Shown in pieces: positions 26,173 through 35,375 of a stretch of 64,000 nt of DNA (the stretch's first letter is position 1; each line of letters begins with the position of its first letter). Origin of the DNA: Arenibacter aquaticus (GTDB lineage Bacteria > Bacteroidota > Bacteroidia > Flavobacteriales > Flavobacteriaceae); assembly GCF_003957295.1 (NCBI RefSeq), contig NZ_RQPJ01000002.1, forward strand, positions 620,001 through 684,000, in the 5' to 3' direction. The notes beneath the pieces are model-generated. The model saw only the letters and a program-made list of their open reading frames with translations, had not been told where the DNA came from and made no database searches. The position numbers and the translations under genes are program-made.

Positions 26173-28230
26173 GTGAAAGAACTTGTACTATTACTCTTAC
26201 TAACCTCTGTTCTCTGTGCCCAAGATACCGCATCGGTCAAGGTTATAGCACGCTCCTTGCCAAACAAAGTTCTTTTGGGATGGGCAGTGGACGAGCCTTT
26301 GGCCTGGAAGAAAGCCAATGAAGTAGGTTTTTGGATAGAACGTGCAACCATTTCCAGAAATGGCGAGGCAGTGGTGCCAATAGAAAGGAAACAATTGGTC
26401 GCACAACCACTAAAACCGAAACCTCTGGGTGAATGGGAGGTATTGGCCCTAAAAGATCAGAATGTAGCCATATTGGCCCAAGCCTTATATGGAGAAACCT
26501 TTGAGATTAGTCCACCTGGCAGTCAGATGGGTGCTATTTATACAATAAACGATGAATTGGAACAGCGCTTTACTATAGCCTTGGTAGCGGCCGAACAAAA
26601 CTATGAGGCTTCAAAATTGGCGGGATGGGCCATAGAGGACCCTTCGGTTATTGCTGGTGAAAAATATGTTTATTCAGTCTCGGTGGCAAAACTAGCGCAA
26701 ATAAGAATTCCTATTAATAGTGGAACAGTATATGCCAGCACTGATGATTTCGAAGCCCTTCCGGAACCCATAGGTTTGACTGGTGTCTTTACGGATCAAA
26801 AAGTTACATTGAGCTGGAACTTTAATTTGCTACAACATGTTTACACAAATTATCATATCGAAAGATCAAAGGATAATATTTCCTATGAACAATTAAATGG
26901 GGTTCCCATCTTTAGCGCCCAACAGGACAAGGAATCCTCTGATATATCCATGTTCTATATGGATTCTATTCCCAATAACACTAATTTCTATTATCGAGTA
27001 ATAGGAAAGACCGCCTTTGGGGAAACTGGACCAAGTTCGAAAATAGTACAGGGCAAAGCAAAAGAAACATTGGGTTTTGTGCCTAGAATATATCAAAAAG
27101 AACTGTCCACGGATAATAAGGTATTACTCCGATGGGAATTTAAGGAGGAAGGAAACAAATTAATTGATAAGTTTCAACTGCGCAAGGCAAACAGCAACCA
27201 AGGTCCCTTTTCTACAGTAGTAGACAATATTCCGATAACAGCTAGGGAAATAACTTATGAAGGTTTGGAAAGGGTTAATTATTTCACCATCGTCGCTATA
27301 GGCAAAAAAGGTACGGAAAGTGAATCTTATACCTCCTTGGTACAACCAGTAGATTCCGTACCTCCCTCTCCACCAACTGGCCTGAAAGGAACAATAGACA
27401 CAACTGGAGTCGTTACCTTATCCTGGTCAAAAAATCTGGAAGAGGATTTAGGCGGATATCGAATATACCGGTCATATAATCTACAGGTGGAGTTTAGCGA
27501 AATTACACAGAGAACTTCTAAACAAGAAAATTATACTGATACTGTAGCAATAGCCAATTTAAATAAAAAAGTATACTACAAGATATTGGCGGAGGACAAA
27601 CGTTTTAATCGATCGCTGTTTTCTAATGTATTGGTCATTAACAAACCTGACCTTACTCGTCCGTCTTCTCCAATACTGAACAATTATGAGGTTACAACTG
27701 ATGGGATAAAATTATTTTGGATCCCAAGTAGTAGTGATGATGTTGCCTTCCACAAATTATATCGAAAAAAAGAAAGCGTACAAGAAACACTCTGGGAAAA
27801 ATTACACGAATCGAATTCAACTGTGGATTCCACTTTTTTTGACTCCACATTGAAGAAACCGAGTGTTTACCACTATACCGTGGTGGCTACAGATTCTGTT
27901 GGATTGGAAAGTCTACCGGCCAAGCCCATTAAGGTAATATGGAAGGGAAAAACTATTAAAGAAGAGGACATTAGGTTCTCAGGAACTGTAAATCGTGAAT
28001 TGCGATTTATCAACCTCACATGGAGGGTAAAGGATTTTGATGCTGTAGAATTCCGCCTATATAAGGGAACGGAAGGAAAGGGTCTTAAGCTATATAAAAC
28101 TATGGGGGGATCGGCCAAAGGGTATAACGATGTGGATTTGAAAATTAATTCAGATTATTTATATGGTTTGCAAGTAATTCAAAATGGTGGCGGAACATCC
28201 AAACTAAAAAAGATTAATGTAAAGTACTGA
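26173..28230 (+). CDS. Exported fibronectin type III repeat protein (685 aa)
   Basis: A GTG start gives a signal peptide (MKELVLLLLLTSVLCAQ). Several fibronectin type III-like modules follow, each with a conserved W in a strand such as VTLSWNF, VLLRWEF, VTLSWSK and IKLFWIPSS, and a Y-x-Y/T-x-V strand such as FYYRVIGKTAFG and YHYTVVATDSVG. About five modules are visible from residue 195 onward, and the first 190 residues contain a diverged one. These domains bind other proteins or glycans. No T9SS C-terminal domain was seen. It starts 29 bases after the 1673-aa gene and ends 3 bases before the SprB-repeat gene, so the three are one operon. Confidence 0.85.
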   Translation: MKELVLLLLLTSVLCAQDTASVKVIARSLPNKVLLGWAVDEPLAWKKANEVGFWIERATISRNGEAVVPIERKQLVAQPLKPKPLGEWEVLALKDQNVAILAQALYGETFEISPPGSQMGAIYTINDELEQRFTIALVAAEQNYEASKLAGWAIEDPSVIAGEKYVYSVSVAKLAQIRIPINSGTVYASTDDFEALPEPIGLTGVFTDQKVTLSWNFNLLQHVYTNYHIERSKDNISYEQLNGVPIFSAQQDKESSDISMFYMDSIPNNTNFYYRVIGKTAFGETGPSSKIVQGKAKETLGFVPRIYQKELSTDNKVLLRWEFKEEGNKLIDKFQLRKANSNQGPFSTVVDNIPITAREITYEGLERVNYFTIVAIGKKGTESESYTSLVQPVDSVPPSPPTGLKGTIDTTGVVTLSWSKNLEEDLGGYRIYRSYNLQVEFSEITQRTSKQENYTDTVAIANLNKKVYYKILAEDKRFNRSLFSNVLVINKPDLTRPSSPILNNYEVTTDGIKLFWIPSSSDDVAFHKLYRKKESVQETLWEKLHESNSTVDSTFFDSTLKKPSVYHYTVVATDSVGLESLPAKPIKVIWKGKTIKEEDIRFSGTVNRELRFINLTWRVKDFDAVEFRLYKGTEGKGLKLYKTMGGSAKGYNDVDLKINSDYLYGLQVIQNGGGTSKLKKINVKY

Positions 28231-28233
28231 GAT

Positions 28234-31200
28234 ATGAGGGAATTTCTTTTAATTCTATTTATCCAATTTACCGTGTTTACCTGCTATTCTCAAAATTATT
28301 ATAAATTGGAATGCGATTTTTCAACTACAGGTACAGTGTCAAGAGCTAGAACTATAGTAAATGTTTTGAAAGCTAATGGAAATTCCGAAGAAGTTTTTGT
28401 TGATTATTTCGAAGGAGTTAATGGAGAAAAGAATATTATATCTGTCCTGAATCTAGATTCAAAAATAATTGAATTTACAGTCGAAGTTTTTTGGTTTCAA
28501 GCAGAAAAATTACCCATAGGTAGCTGCAGAAATTCTGAAGCCATTATCTATGATTCTGCCAGTTGCAATAGTACATTAAGTGTTAATTGTAACAGCAACG
28601 GGACGTCCAGTGGTTTACCTGGTTCTGTTAATTCTGTTGTCCAAATTAATGGCATTAATATAGTATCTCCGGAAATAAATGAACCTTTTTCCCAATGTAG
28701 TCCTATTTCAATTCCTGTTATTGCAAATTGTAATAATTTAGATGTTGACAAATGGTATTATACTCTACAAGATGGAACTATTCAATATCTTGATGGCCAT
28801 GATGGCGAAAATCCAATTGTATTTTTACCATCTGAATTGTCCAAGAATTCTGTAGATTATATTAACAATCCTGTTAAATTAACAGCTCGATTTGTACTTT
28901 ACCCTAAAGCTTTTAATACTATTATAGATATAAAAGCATGTTCCCCCACCCTTATCCCTGAATTAACATCAACAGGCAACACAAGCTGTTATGGTACTAA
29001 CGACGGTGCTGTTACCCTAACCTTTGATAACGATGTAGATCGTGCGGAAGGGTATGAAATGCGTTATTTTATTTATCAGGGAGACCCTCCTGAAAATCCA
29101 GGGCTTTTAGACCTGGAAAGCGATAACCCTCCATTTCCAAATCAAGCTTTCGCCGATCCCCTTGGAATTGATATGGAACCCTTGGCCGATGGCAGTGGGA
29201 ATTACTCCGGAACATATGCCGGACTGGATGGTAGTAGTACCGTTGACAATGGCAATACAATACTTAATCATGCCGACTATTACATAATTTATCAGGAGGT
29301 GCGTTATAATTTTCCAAACCCCGGAGACGTTGAGGTGAAAAGTGGAAATATTACTCCAATGTTCACCATTGCCAGACCCACAGAAATAAGTTTGTCCCTA
29401 GAAAATATAATTCAGCCTAATTGCGCTGGAGAAATGGGGTCTGTCACATTAACTGGACAGGGCGGAGGATTCCCTCCCAATGAAAATATATCCTTGGAAT
29501 ATGGCATTCAAGGCGATGATGATAGCTGGCAACTAGAACCCACGTTTTCTGACCTTGCATCAGGCACCTACATTTTTTTAGCGCGCAGTACAGATGGGTG
29601 TGTAAGCCTACCTACTGATCAAATTACGATATCCGAGCCTACAGAATTAACCTTTTCAACACCATCTCACGGTAAAACATCATCAAGTATAGCGATGGAT
29701 GGGGTCATCAGCATATATTATGATGGAGGAACTCCCAATTATACTTTTGAATTGACCAAGGAAAACGAAACTACTCTAGAATTTGAAACAATTACAAACC
29801 CCAAATTATTTCACAATAGTCTAAACCAAAAGGTTGAATTTCAAGAACTAGGAATTGGCACCTACAGGGTAACTATAACAGACACCAAGGGTTGCAATTT
29901 AACTTCCGAAAATATTGAGGTTACAACAATACCACCTCCCGAGATTGTTGACCAGCAAGTGAATCAAATAGTCTGTCCCAATGGTAGTGATGGAAGTATC
30001 TCTTTATCTATTTCTGGAGGAGTCCTTAATTATAACTACCAATGGACTATTAACGGGCTCATATCCCCCATTCAAACCACAGGAAATCAAACAATCTCAC
30101 TAAACAATCTATCAGAACCTGGAGAATATATTTTAAAAGTCGCTTCAACCGGCTTTACCGATTTTAATGAACCATCTGGATACGCCAGTACCACTATCAC
30201 TATGAATACTCCAGAAGAGGTAATTATCACTTCCGTTGAGCCAACTAATATTAGTTGTTTAGGGGCACAAGATGGATCTATTGCAATCAGCACTTCCGGC
30301 GGCTTAAACTACGAATATAAATTGGACTTTTTCGATATATGGAAACCTCTTAACAACGGAATGATTCCTATATCCAATGGTGGATTCTATGATGTTTATC
30401 TTAGAAACGAGAATAATTGTGAAGCCAATCCTGTAATTAATGTATTGGTCTCAGAACCGGATGAACTTACAGTTTCGTCGACTTCAGATAATGCAACTAC
30501 AAATGGTGGAAATCAAGGGAGCATTACGCTCAACATAGTTGGAGGAACACCATTTTCCGGTCCTGCAGAACCATATGTGATTTCGTGGACCAAGGACGGT
30601 CAACCCTATTCGATCCCAACCGGATCTACCGGTTCCAATCTTATCAACTTGGAAGCTGGCGAATACATAGCTCAAATCACCGATGCCAACGGTTGTTCAT
30701 CCACTAGTAACCCACCAATTACTATAAACCAACCAGATCCATTGGAAATTAATAGTGTTTTAATTCAAAAAGAAATCTCTTGCTTAGATGCCGCCGATGG
30801 TATTATCATTGCCGATGTAAATGGAACCTCACCAATTACTTTTGAATGGTATTTAAACGGATTTCCTTTTCGCACCTTGATCGATAATAATACTTTAACT
30901 GATATTGGACCGGGGGATTATCAACTTTTCCTCAATGATGAATCTTCAAATACTCCCTTGGAAAGTGAAGTAATCACCGTGACATCACCATTACCTATTT
31001 CGGTTACTACAGACATAAGCCCTATCTCATGCTATGGAGGGAATGATGGTATTATAAGAGTCAATGTTATTGGAGGCACAGGAAGATTAAACTATCAAAT
31101 CACAGGGCGGTCACAACAAACCAGCCCATTATTCGACAATCTATTTTCAGGCACATATTCCCTAATAGTAACCGATGAAAATGGTTGTACTTCTGTTCCA

Positions 31201-33969
31201 ATTGATGTTTTTGTTCCTGAGTCAACGGCAATTCAAATATCTGAAAATACCATAGTACCTGTATCCGTTTCGGGAGGAAATAACGGAGCAATATCTATTT
31301 CAGTGCTAGGGGGAACCAGTCCGTATACATTTGAATGGTCAGGTCCCAATGGATATACCAATACTACCCAAAACATTTCCAACCTCAGTACTGGATCATA
31401 TACCCTGATCATAAGAAGCTCAGGAAACCAAGGGGGTATAGATGGATGTTATGCAACTGAAACCTTCTTTGTGGATGAGCCAGGGCCACTTGCCATATCC
31501 AATATTACTACTACAGATGTAAATTGTAAAGGGGAAAGCACTGCAGGTATTACCACTACCGTTACCGGACAAGGAAACATTTTGTATGCATGGACAATGG
31601 CTGATGGAAGCCCCATAGTAATGAGTAATGGTACGGACGGTCCAAATATCTCTGGTATTGCTGCTGGCAGCTATATTTTAACCGCGACCAACAGTATTGC
31701 TACCGTGTCAACCAATCCAATCATTATTGCTGAACCACTTTCCCCATTGGCAGTAACCAATATATATGTTACCGATGCAAGTTGCTCTGGAAGTAGTGAT
31801 GGATCCCTTCAAATTGAGGCTAGCGGAGGTACGGCACCGTACACTTATTCGTTGAACGGCACCGACTATCAGAGTTCCAATGTATTTAACAATCTACTTT
31901 CCGGAGACTATACTATTCATATTCAAGATAATAAGGGGTGCACACTAAGCTCAAACACTGTGGCTTTACAACAACCTCAACCATTATACTTTTCAATTGA
32001 TGAACAGCATACAATATCTTCTCCCAATGCATCGGACGGTGCCATAGGTATAACTGCATGGGGAGGAACTGGGGATTTAAATTATAGTTGGACAGGACCT
32101 AATGGGTTTACCTCAATGGATGAAGATATTATTGACTTAGCTGCTGGGGACTACGTACTGACAATTACCGACAATAATTATGTTCTCAACAATGACCATG
32201 GCTGTATGTTGATATCGGACCCCATCACCATCTCTGAGCCTAGGGCCCTTATAGTCGACCTTGTTCAAACCGTAATGCTCGAATGTAACGGAGATGATTT
32301 TGGTGAAATTACGGCTACCGTTCAAGGTGGAGTCCATCCTTATACCTATGAATGGTTTGAGGCAACACATAGTAATTCTATCTTGGAAGAGAATACAGAA
32401 ATTATTGGAAATCTCTCAGCGGGACAATATTTTGTCAGGGTTACTGATGCCAACGCTATTTCGGTAGATGCGACCCCCATAAATATAGAACAACCCGAAA
32501 TACTGGAAATAATAGCAGATGAAATCACAAATGTGCTATGTGATGGTTCCGCTGATGGAATCATTACGGTTTCCGTATCAGGAGGAACCGGCCCATATAA
32601 CTACTATTGGAGCAATGGGTCTACCGATAAAAATTTATCTGGCCTAGAATCTGGGGAATATACTGTGGAAGTTTATGATGATAATGGTTGTTATACGGAG
32701 GCGACATTTACCATTCAACCTACATCTGATCCAGTGCATATAATAAATGCAGCGGTAAGCAATAATTCGGAATACATGGCCAACGATGCAAGCATCTCTA
32801 TTGAAATTGGAGGTGGGACCTCACCGTATGCTATTGATTGGGTCCGACTTTCGGACAATATGGCAATGGGAAGCAACCCGGAAATTACTAATCTACAAGC
32901 AGATTCCTATGAGGTTTTCATTTCTGATGCCACTGGGTGTTTTATATCAGAAACCTTTGAAATAAGCGAACCTGGTATTGTGGAGGAAACCATAAAACAC
33001 CCCAGCTGTTCTGGCCAAAATGATGGGAGTATAGAGGTCATAGTAGATCAAGGTAACGGCAATTTCTTTTATAGTTGGGACACTGGCCAAACAACAAACA
33101 ACATCTATGATTTAGCTCCGGGAGAATATACCTTAACTATCAATGGGCTGGGTGATGTTCCATTAACAAGAACTTATCTGATTGAAGAACCAAGGTCCCT
33201 AGAAATTGATTTGGGAGGGGACAGGACCCTTTGTTCTGGGCAAGAGTTGGTGTTAAATGCTAGTATAGACGATTACAATGCCACTTACAGTTGGACTTCA
33301 GATAACGAATTTTATAGTACAGCCCCAAGCGTTACTATTAATAAAAGTGGCACTTATTCTGTAGTTGTTTCCAACCAATATGGGTGTACGGGAAATGCAA
33401 GTGTTTTTGTTGATGTATCAAATGATGAAATCACAGCAGAATTCGCCGTTTCAAGTCAAGTTTTTGTAGGTGAACCGTTAATTGCTGTGGATATAAGCTA
33501 TCCCCTGCCTGAAACCCAAACCTGGATTTTGCCAGAGGGCGCAACAATTTTAAAAGAAGATTCGGACGAGACTGAAATGGTATTCTCTGAGCCTGGTGAA
33601 TACGAAATAGGGATTATAACGCAAAATGGTGAATGTTTCGCAGAACAGACCAAAAAAATTCTGGTTGTTAAGAATGAGATATTAACGGAAGAAGGGCAGA
33701 TAGAACCAGATAGGTTGATTACAGATTTTATCATTTATCCCAATCCGACAAATGGAAAATTTACTGCCGACATTGGCCTTTCTGAGAGGGGCAATATCAA
33801 TATTAAGATCTTTAATTTTGCCAACAATGCCCTTATGTCCTCCAAAAAGGACAGGGGAGAATCTTCTTATACCATACCCTTTGATCTCTCTGGCCTGCCA
33901 TCTGGAGTATACGCTGTGTTACTGGAAACCCCTTTTGGAAATTCATTGAGAAAGGTTATTTTGAAATAA
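28234..33969 (+). CDS. SprB-repeat surface adhesin with T9SS type A sorting domain (1911 aa)
   Basis: After a signal peptide (MREFLLILFIQFTVFTCYSQ) come about 16 repeats of the SprB type, each about 70-110 residues. Typical pieces are SCxGxxDGSI, GGTxPYxYxW, LxxGxYxxxVxDxxGC. A PKD-like module lies near residues 1735-1810 (SSQVFVGEPLIAVDISYPLP). The C-terminal roughly 80 residues have the type A signal, FIIYPNPTNGKFT, then a module ending LSGLPSGVYAVLLET and FGNSLRKVILK. SprB-family proteins are exported by the T9SS and carried on the cell surface, where the known one serves gliding. No T9SS core or gliding gene is in the window. It is the last gene of the locus. Confidence 0.92.
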   Translation: MREFLLILFIQFTVFTCYSQNYYKLECDFSTTGTVSRARTIVNVLKANGNSEEVFVDYFEGVNGEKNIISVLNLDSKIIEFTVEVFWFQAEKLPIGSCRNSEAIIYDSASCNSTLSVNCNSNGTSSGLPGSVNSVVQINGINIVSPEINEPFSQCSPISIPVIANCNNLDVDKWYYTLQDGTIQYLDGHDGENPIVFLPSELSKNSVDYINNPVKLTARFVLYPKAFNTIIDIKACSPTLIPELTSTGNTSCYGTNDGAVTLTFDNDVDRAEGYEMRYFIYQGDPPENPGLLDLESDNPPFPNQAFADPLGIDMEPLADGSGNYSGTYAGLDGSSTVDNGNTILNHADYYIIYQEVRYNFPNPGDVEVKSGNITPMFTIARPTEISLSLENIIQPNCAGEMGSVTLTGQGGGFPPNENISLEYGIQGDDDSWQLEPTFSDLASGTYIFLARSTDGCVSLPTDQITISEPTELTFSTPSHGKTSSSIAMDGVISIYYDGGTPNYTFELTKENETTLEFETITNPKLFHNSLNQKVEFQELGIGTYRVTITDTKGCNLTSENIEVTTIPPPEIVDQQVNQIVCPNGSDGSISLSISGGVLNYNYQWTINGLISPIQTTGNQTISLNNLSEPGEYILKVASTGFTDFNEPSGYASTTITMNTPEEVIITSVEPTNISCLGAQDGSIAISTSGGLNYEYKLDFFDIWKPLNNGMIPISNGGFYDVYLRNENNCEANPVINVLVSEPDELTVSSTSDNATTNGGNQGSITLNIVGGTPFSGPAEPYVISWTKDGQPYSIPTGSTGSNLINLEAGEYIAQITDANGCSSTSNPPITINQPDPLEINSVLIQKEISCLDAADGIIIADVNGTSPITFEWYLNGFPFRTLIDNNTLTDIGPGDYQLFLNDESSNTPLESEVITVTSPLPISVTTDISPISCYGGNDGIIRVNVIGGTGRLNYQITGRSQQTSPLFDNLFSGTYSLIVTDENGCTSVPIDVFVPESTAIQISENTIVPVSVSGGNNGAISISVLGGTSPYTFEWSGPNGYTNTTQNISNLSTGSYTLIIRSSGNQGGIDGCYATETFFVDEPGPLAISNITTTDVNCKGESTAGITTTVTGQGNILYAWTMADGSPIVMSNGTDGPNISGIAAGSYILTATNSIATVSTNPIIIAEPLSPLAVTNIYVTDASCSGSSDGSLQIEASGGTAPYTYSLNGTDYQSSNVFNNLLSGDYTIHIQDNKGCTLSSNTVALQQPQPLYFSIDEQHTISSPNASDGAIGITAWGGTGDLNYSWTGPNGFTSMDEDIIDLAAGDYVLTITDNNYVLNNDHGCMLISDPITISEPRALIVDLVQTVMLECNGDDFGEITATVQGGVHPYTYEWFEATHSNSILEENTEIIGNLSAGQYFVRVTDANAISVDATPINIEQPEILEIIADEITNVLCDGSADGIITVSVSGGTGPYNYYWSNGSTDKNLSGLESGEYTVEVYDDNGCYTEATFTIQPTSDPVHIINAAVSNNSEYMANDASISIEIGGGTSPYAIDWVRLSDNMAMGSNPEITNLQADSYEVFISDATGCFISETFEISEPGIVEETIKHPSCSGQNDGSIEVIVDQGNGNFFYSWDTGQTTNNIYDLAPGEYTLTINGLGDVPLTRTYLIEEPRSLEIDLGGDRTLCSGQELVLNASIDDYNATYSWTSDNEFYSTAPSVTINKSGTYSVVVSNQYGCTGNASVFVDVSNDEITAEFAVSSQVFVGEPLIAVDISYPLPETQTWILPEGATILKEDSDETEMVFSEPGEYEIGIITQNGECFAEQTKKILVVKNEILTEEGQIEPDRLITDFIIYPNPTNGKFTADIGLSERGNINIKIFNFANNALMSSKKDRGESSYTIPFDLSGLPSGVYAVLLETPFGNSLRKVILK

Positions 33970-34004
33970 TCGTTTCCAAAAAAAGGTAACTGCCAACACT
34001 AACC

Positions 34005-35243
34005 CTACTCCTCCCAAAGTTCTTTTGCATAGATAGCTATTAAATGGGTCCTGATCTTAAAGGAGGTTTCCAGGCTATCCTGGGGTAACTGTACCATCAT
34101 GGACCGGGAAGGCATAGCAGGCATATGGCAGGCAATACAGCTATTGGACATTTTGTTTTTGTCTGCCTCTACAACCGTACACATTTTTACATTAGTATTG
34201 TGGCACTCCATACACTTACTATTAAAGTGGCTCGTATTGCCCCTTTCTTTTTTATGTGGATCATGACAGCTGCTACAATCCATGGTAGTGGTTTCCTTAA
34301 AACAACTGCTTTCTATTAATAGCCCGTATTGGTTGCCATGTACATCCAATGTTGTCTCCGCAGTGCTTGTAGACATATTCTTGGAATACGCACTCAAATC
34401 CTCCCCAGGCAAATAAGAAAATGAACCGCCCTTTAGCAGTACGTTCCTTAAACCAGAATGACATTGGGCACACAGGTCCAATTGCCGTTGCCGTGATAGC
34501 GAATCTATCTGTAGGGTGTAATTGGCAACCTTGAGCCCCGGATTTTGCCTGTGAAAGGCTACATGCTTGGCCGAAGGCCCATGGCAGCGCTCACAATCTA
34601 TACCGTAAATCATGGCGTTTTTATTAAACCTGTTGCCATGGGGATTATCCGCAAGGGGTTTTGCAAAGGTAACATGACATTTTAGGCAGGCATCCCTTAC
34701 CGGCCTTTGTTCGTCATAATAGGTAGGATAGCCCGGACTATTCACCCAGCCATCTGTGGGGGTATAATAAGAAGCTTGTAATTGGTACAAAGCGTCCTTA
34801 TCCCAGCTTAGGTACGACTGCCCCCTTACCCCTGATCCAATTACGATATCAAATTTTGAAGGCGGGATCTTTGTGGCCCTATTTTTTATTCTGGTATGTT
34901 GATAAAAGGAGTCTTTTTCCGCCAACATGGTAAACTCCACGTCCTTTAGATCCAAAATATTCTCCCCTTCCTTAAAACTACCCTTAATATGAACCGAATC
35001 TGCAATGGCGGAGGTATTGAAATGTGCAGTATTTATATAGTCCTTAAAAATAGCTGCGTGACATTCCCTACAGGTTTGCGACCCTACGTAATGTTCTCCA
35101 TTATCATGGGTGGCCAGAACTTCTGGGCTGTAATAATCAGACTCCGTTTTTACATTCTTGCAACGATATATAACAGAGGCCAACCCCAATAAGAGGATGA
35201 CCAATGCTATATTCCCGAAAAATCCATTATGGCCTGTCTGCAT
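34005..35243 (-). CDS. Heptaheme c-type cytochrome (cytochrome c554/c'-like)
   Basis: This 412-aa protein has seven CxxCH heme-binding motifs: CRECH, CLKCH, CERCH, CAQCH, CSSCH, CMECH and CIACH. A hydrophobic segment at residues 9-26 should anchor it so that the hemes face the periplasm. The spacing and intervening sequence recall the multiheme cytochrome c554/c' fold. Such proteins move electrons and may reduce or oxidise small molecules. It is the last gene of the susC-susD-ASPIC run, 132 bases after the ASPIC gene, which suggests coupling of uptake to a redox step. The gap to the SprB-repeat gene is 35 bases, with convergent orientation. Confidence 0.9.
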   Translation of the reverse strand: MQTGHNGFFGNIALVILLLGLASVIYRCKNVKTESDYYSPEVLATHDNGEHYVGSQTCRECHAAIFKDYINTAHFNTSAIADSVHIKGSFKEGENILDLKDVEFTMLAEKDSFYQHTRIKNRATKIPPSKFDIVIGSGVRGQSYLSWDKDALYQLQASYYTPTDGWVNSPGYPTYYDEQRPVRDACLKCHVTFAKPLADNPHGNRFNKNAMIYGIDCERCHGPSAKHVAFHRQNPGLKVANYTLQIDSLSRQRQLDLCAQCHSGLRNVLLKGGSFSYLPGEDLSAYSKNMSTSTAETTLDVHGNQYGLLIESSCFKETTTMDCSSCHDPHKKERGNTSHFNSKCMECHNTNVKMCTVVEADKNKMSNSCIACHMPAMPSRSMMVQLPQDSLETSFKIRTHLIAIYAKELWEE

Positions 35244-35375
35244 AGAGGCGTATTCTCCATTTTATGTTACACTTGGTTCATATAAACCCATCCCCTTCTT
35301 TCTAGGTCTATAGTGATTAGAGGATAGGTGGTAGCAAAAATGTCCCTTAATCCTGTAATCCTTGGCAATACGAAC

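Noticed and set aside
28900-33400. Regular repeats that could be mistaken for CRISPR or tandem DNA repeats
   Set aside because: The repetition is at protein level (SprB modules of unequal length). The DNA copies are diverged and in frame.
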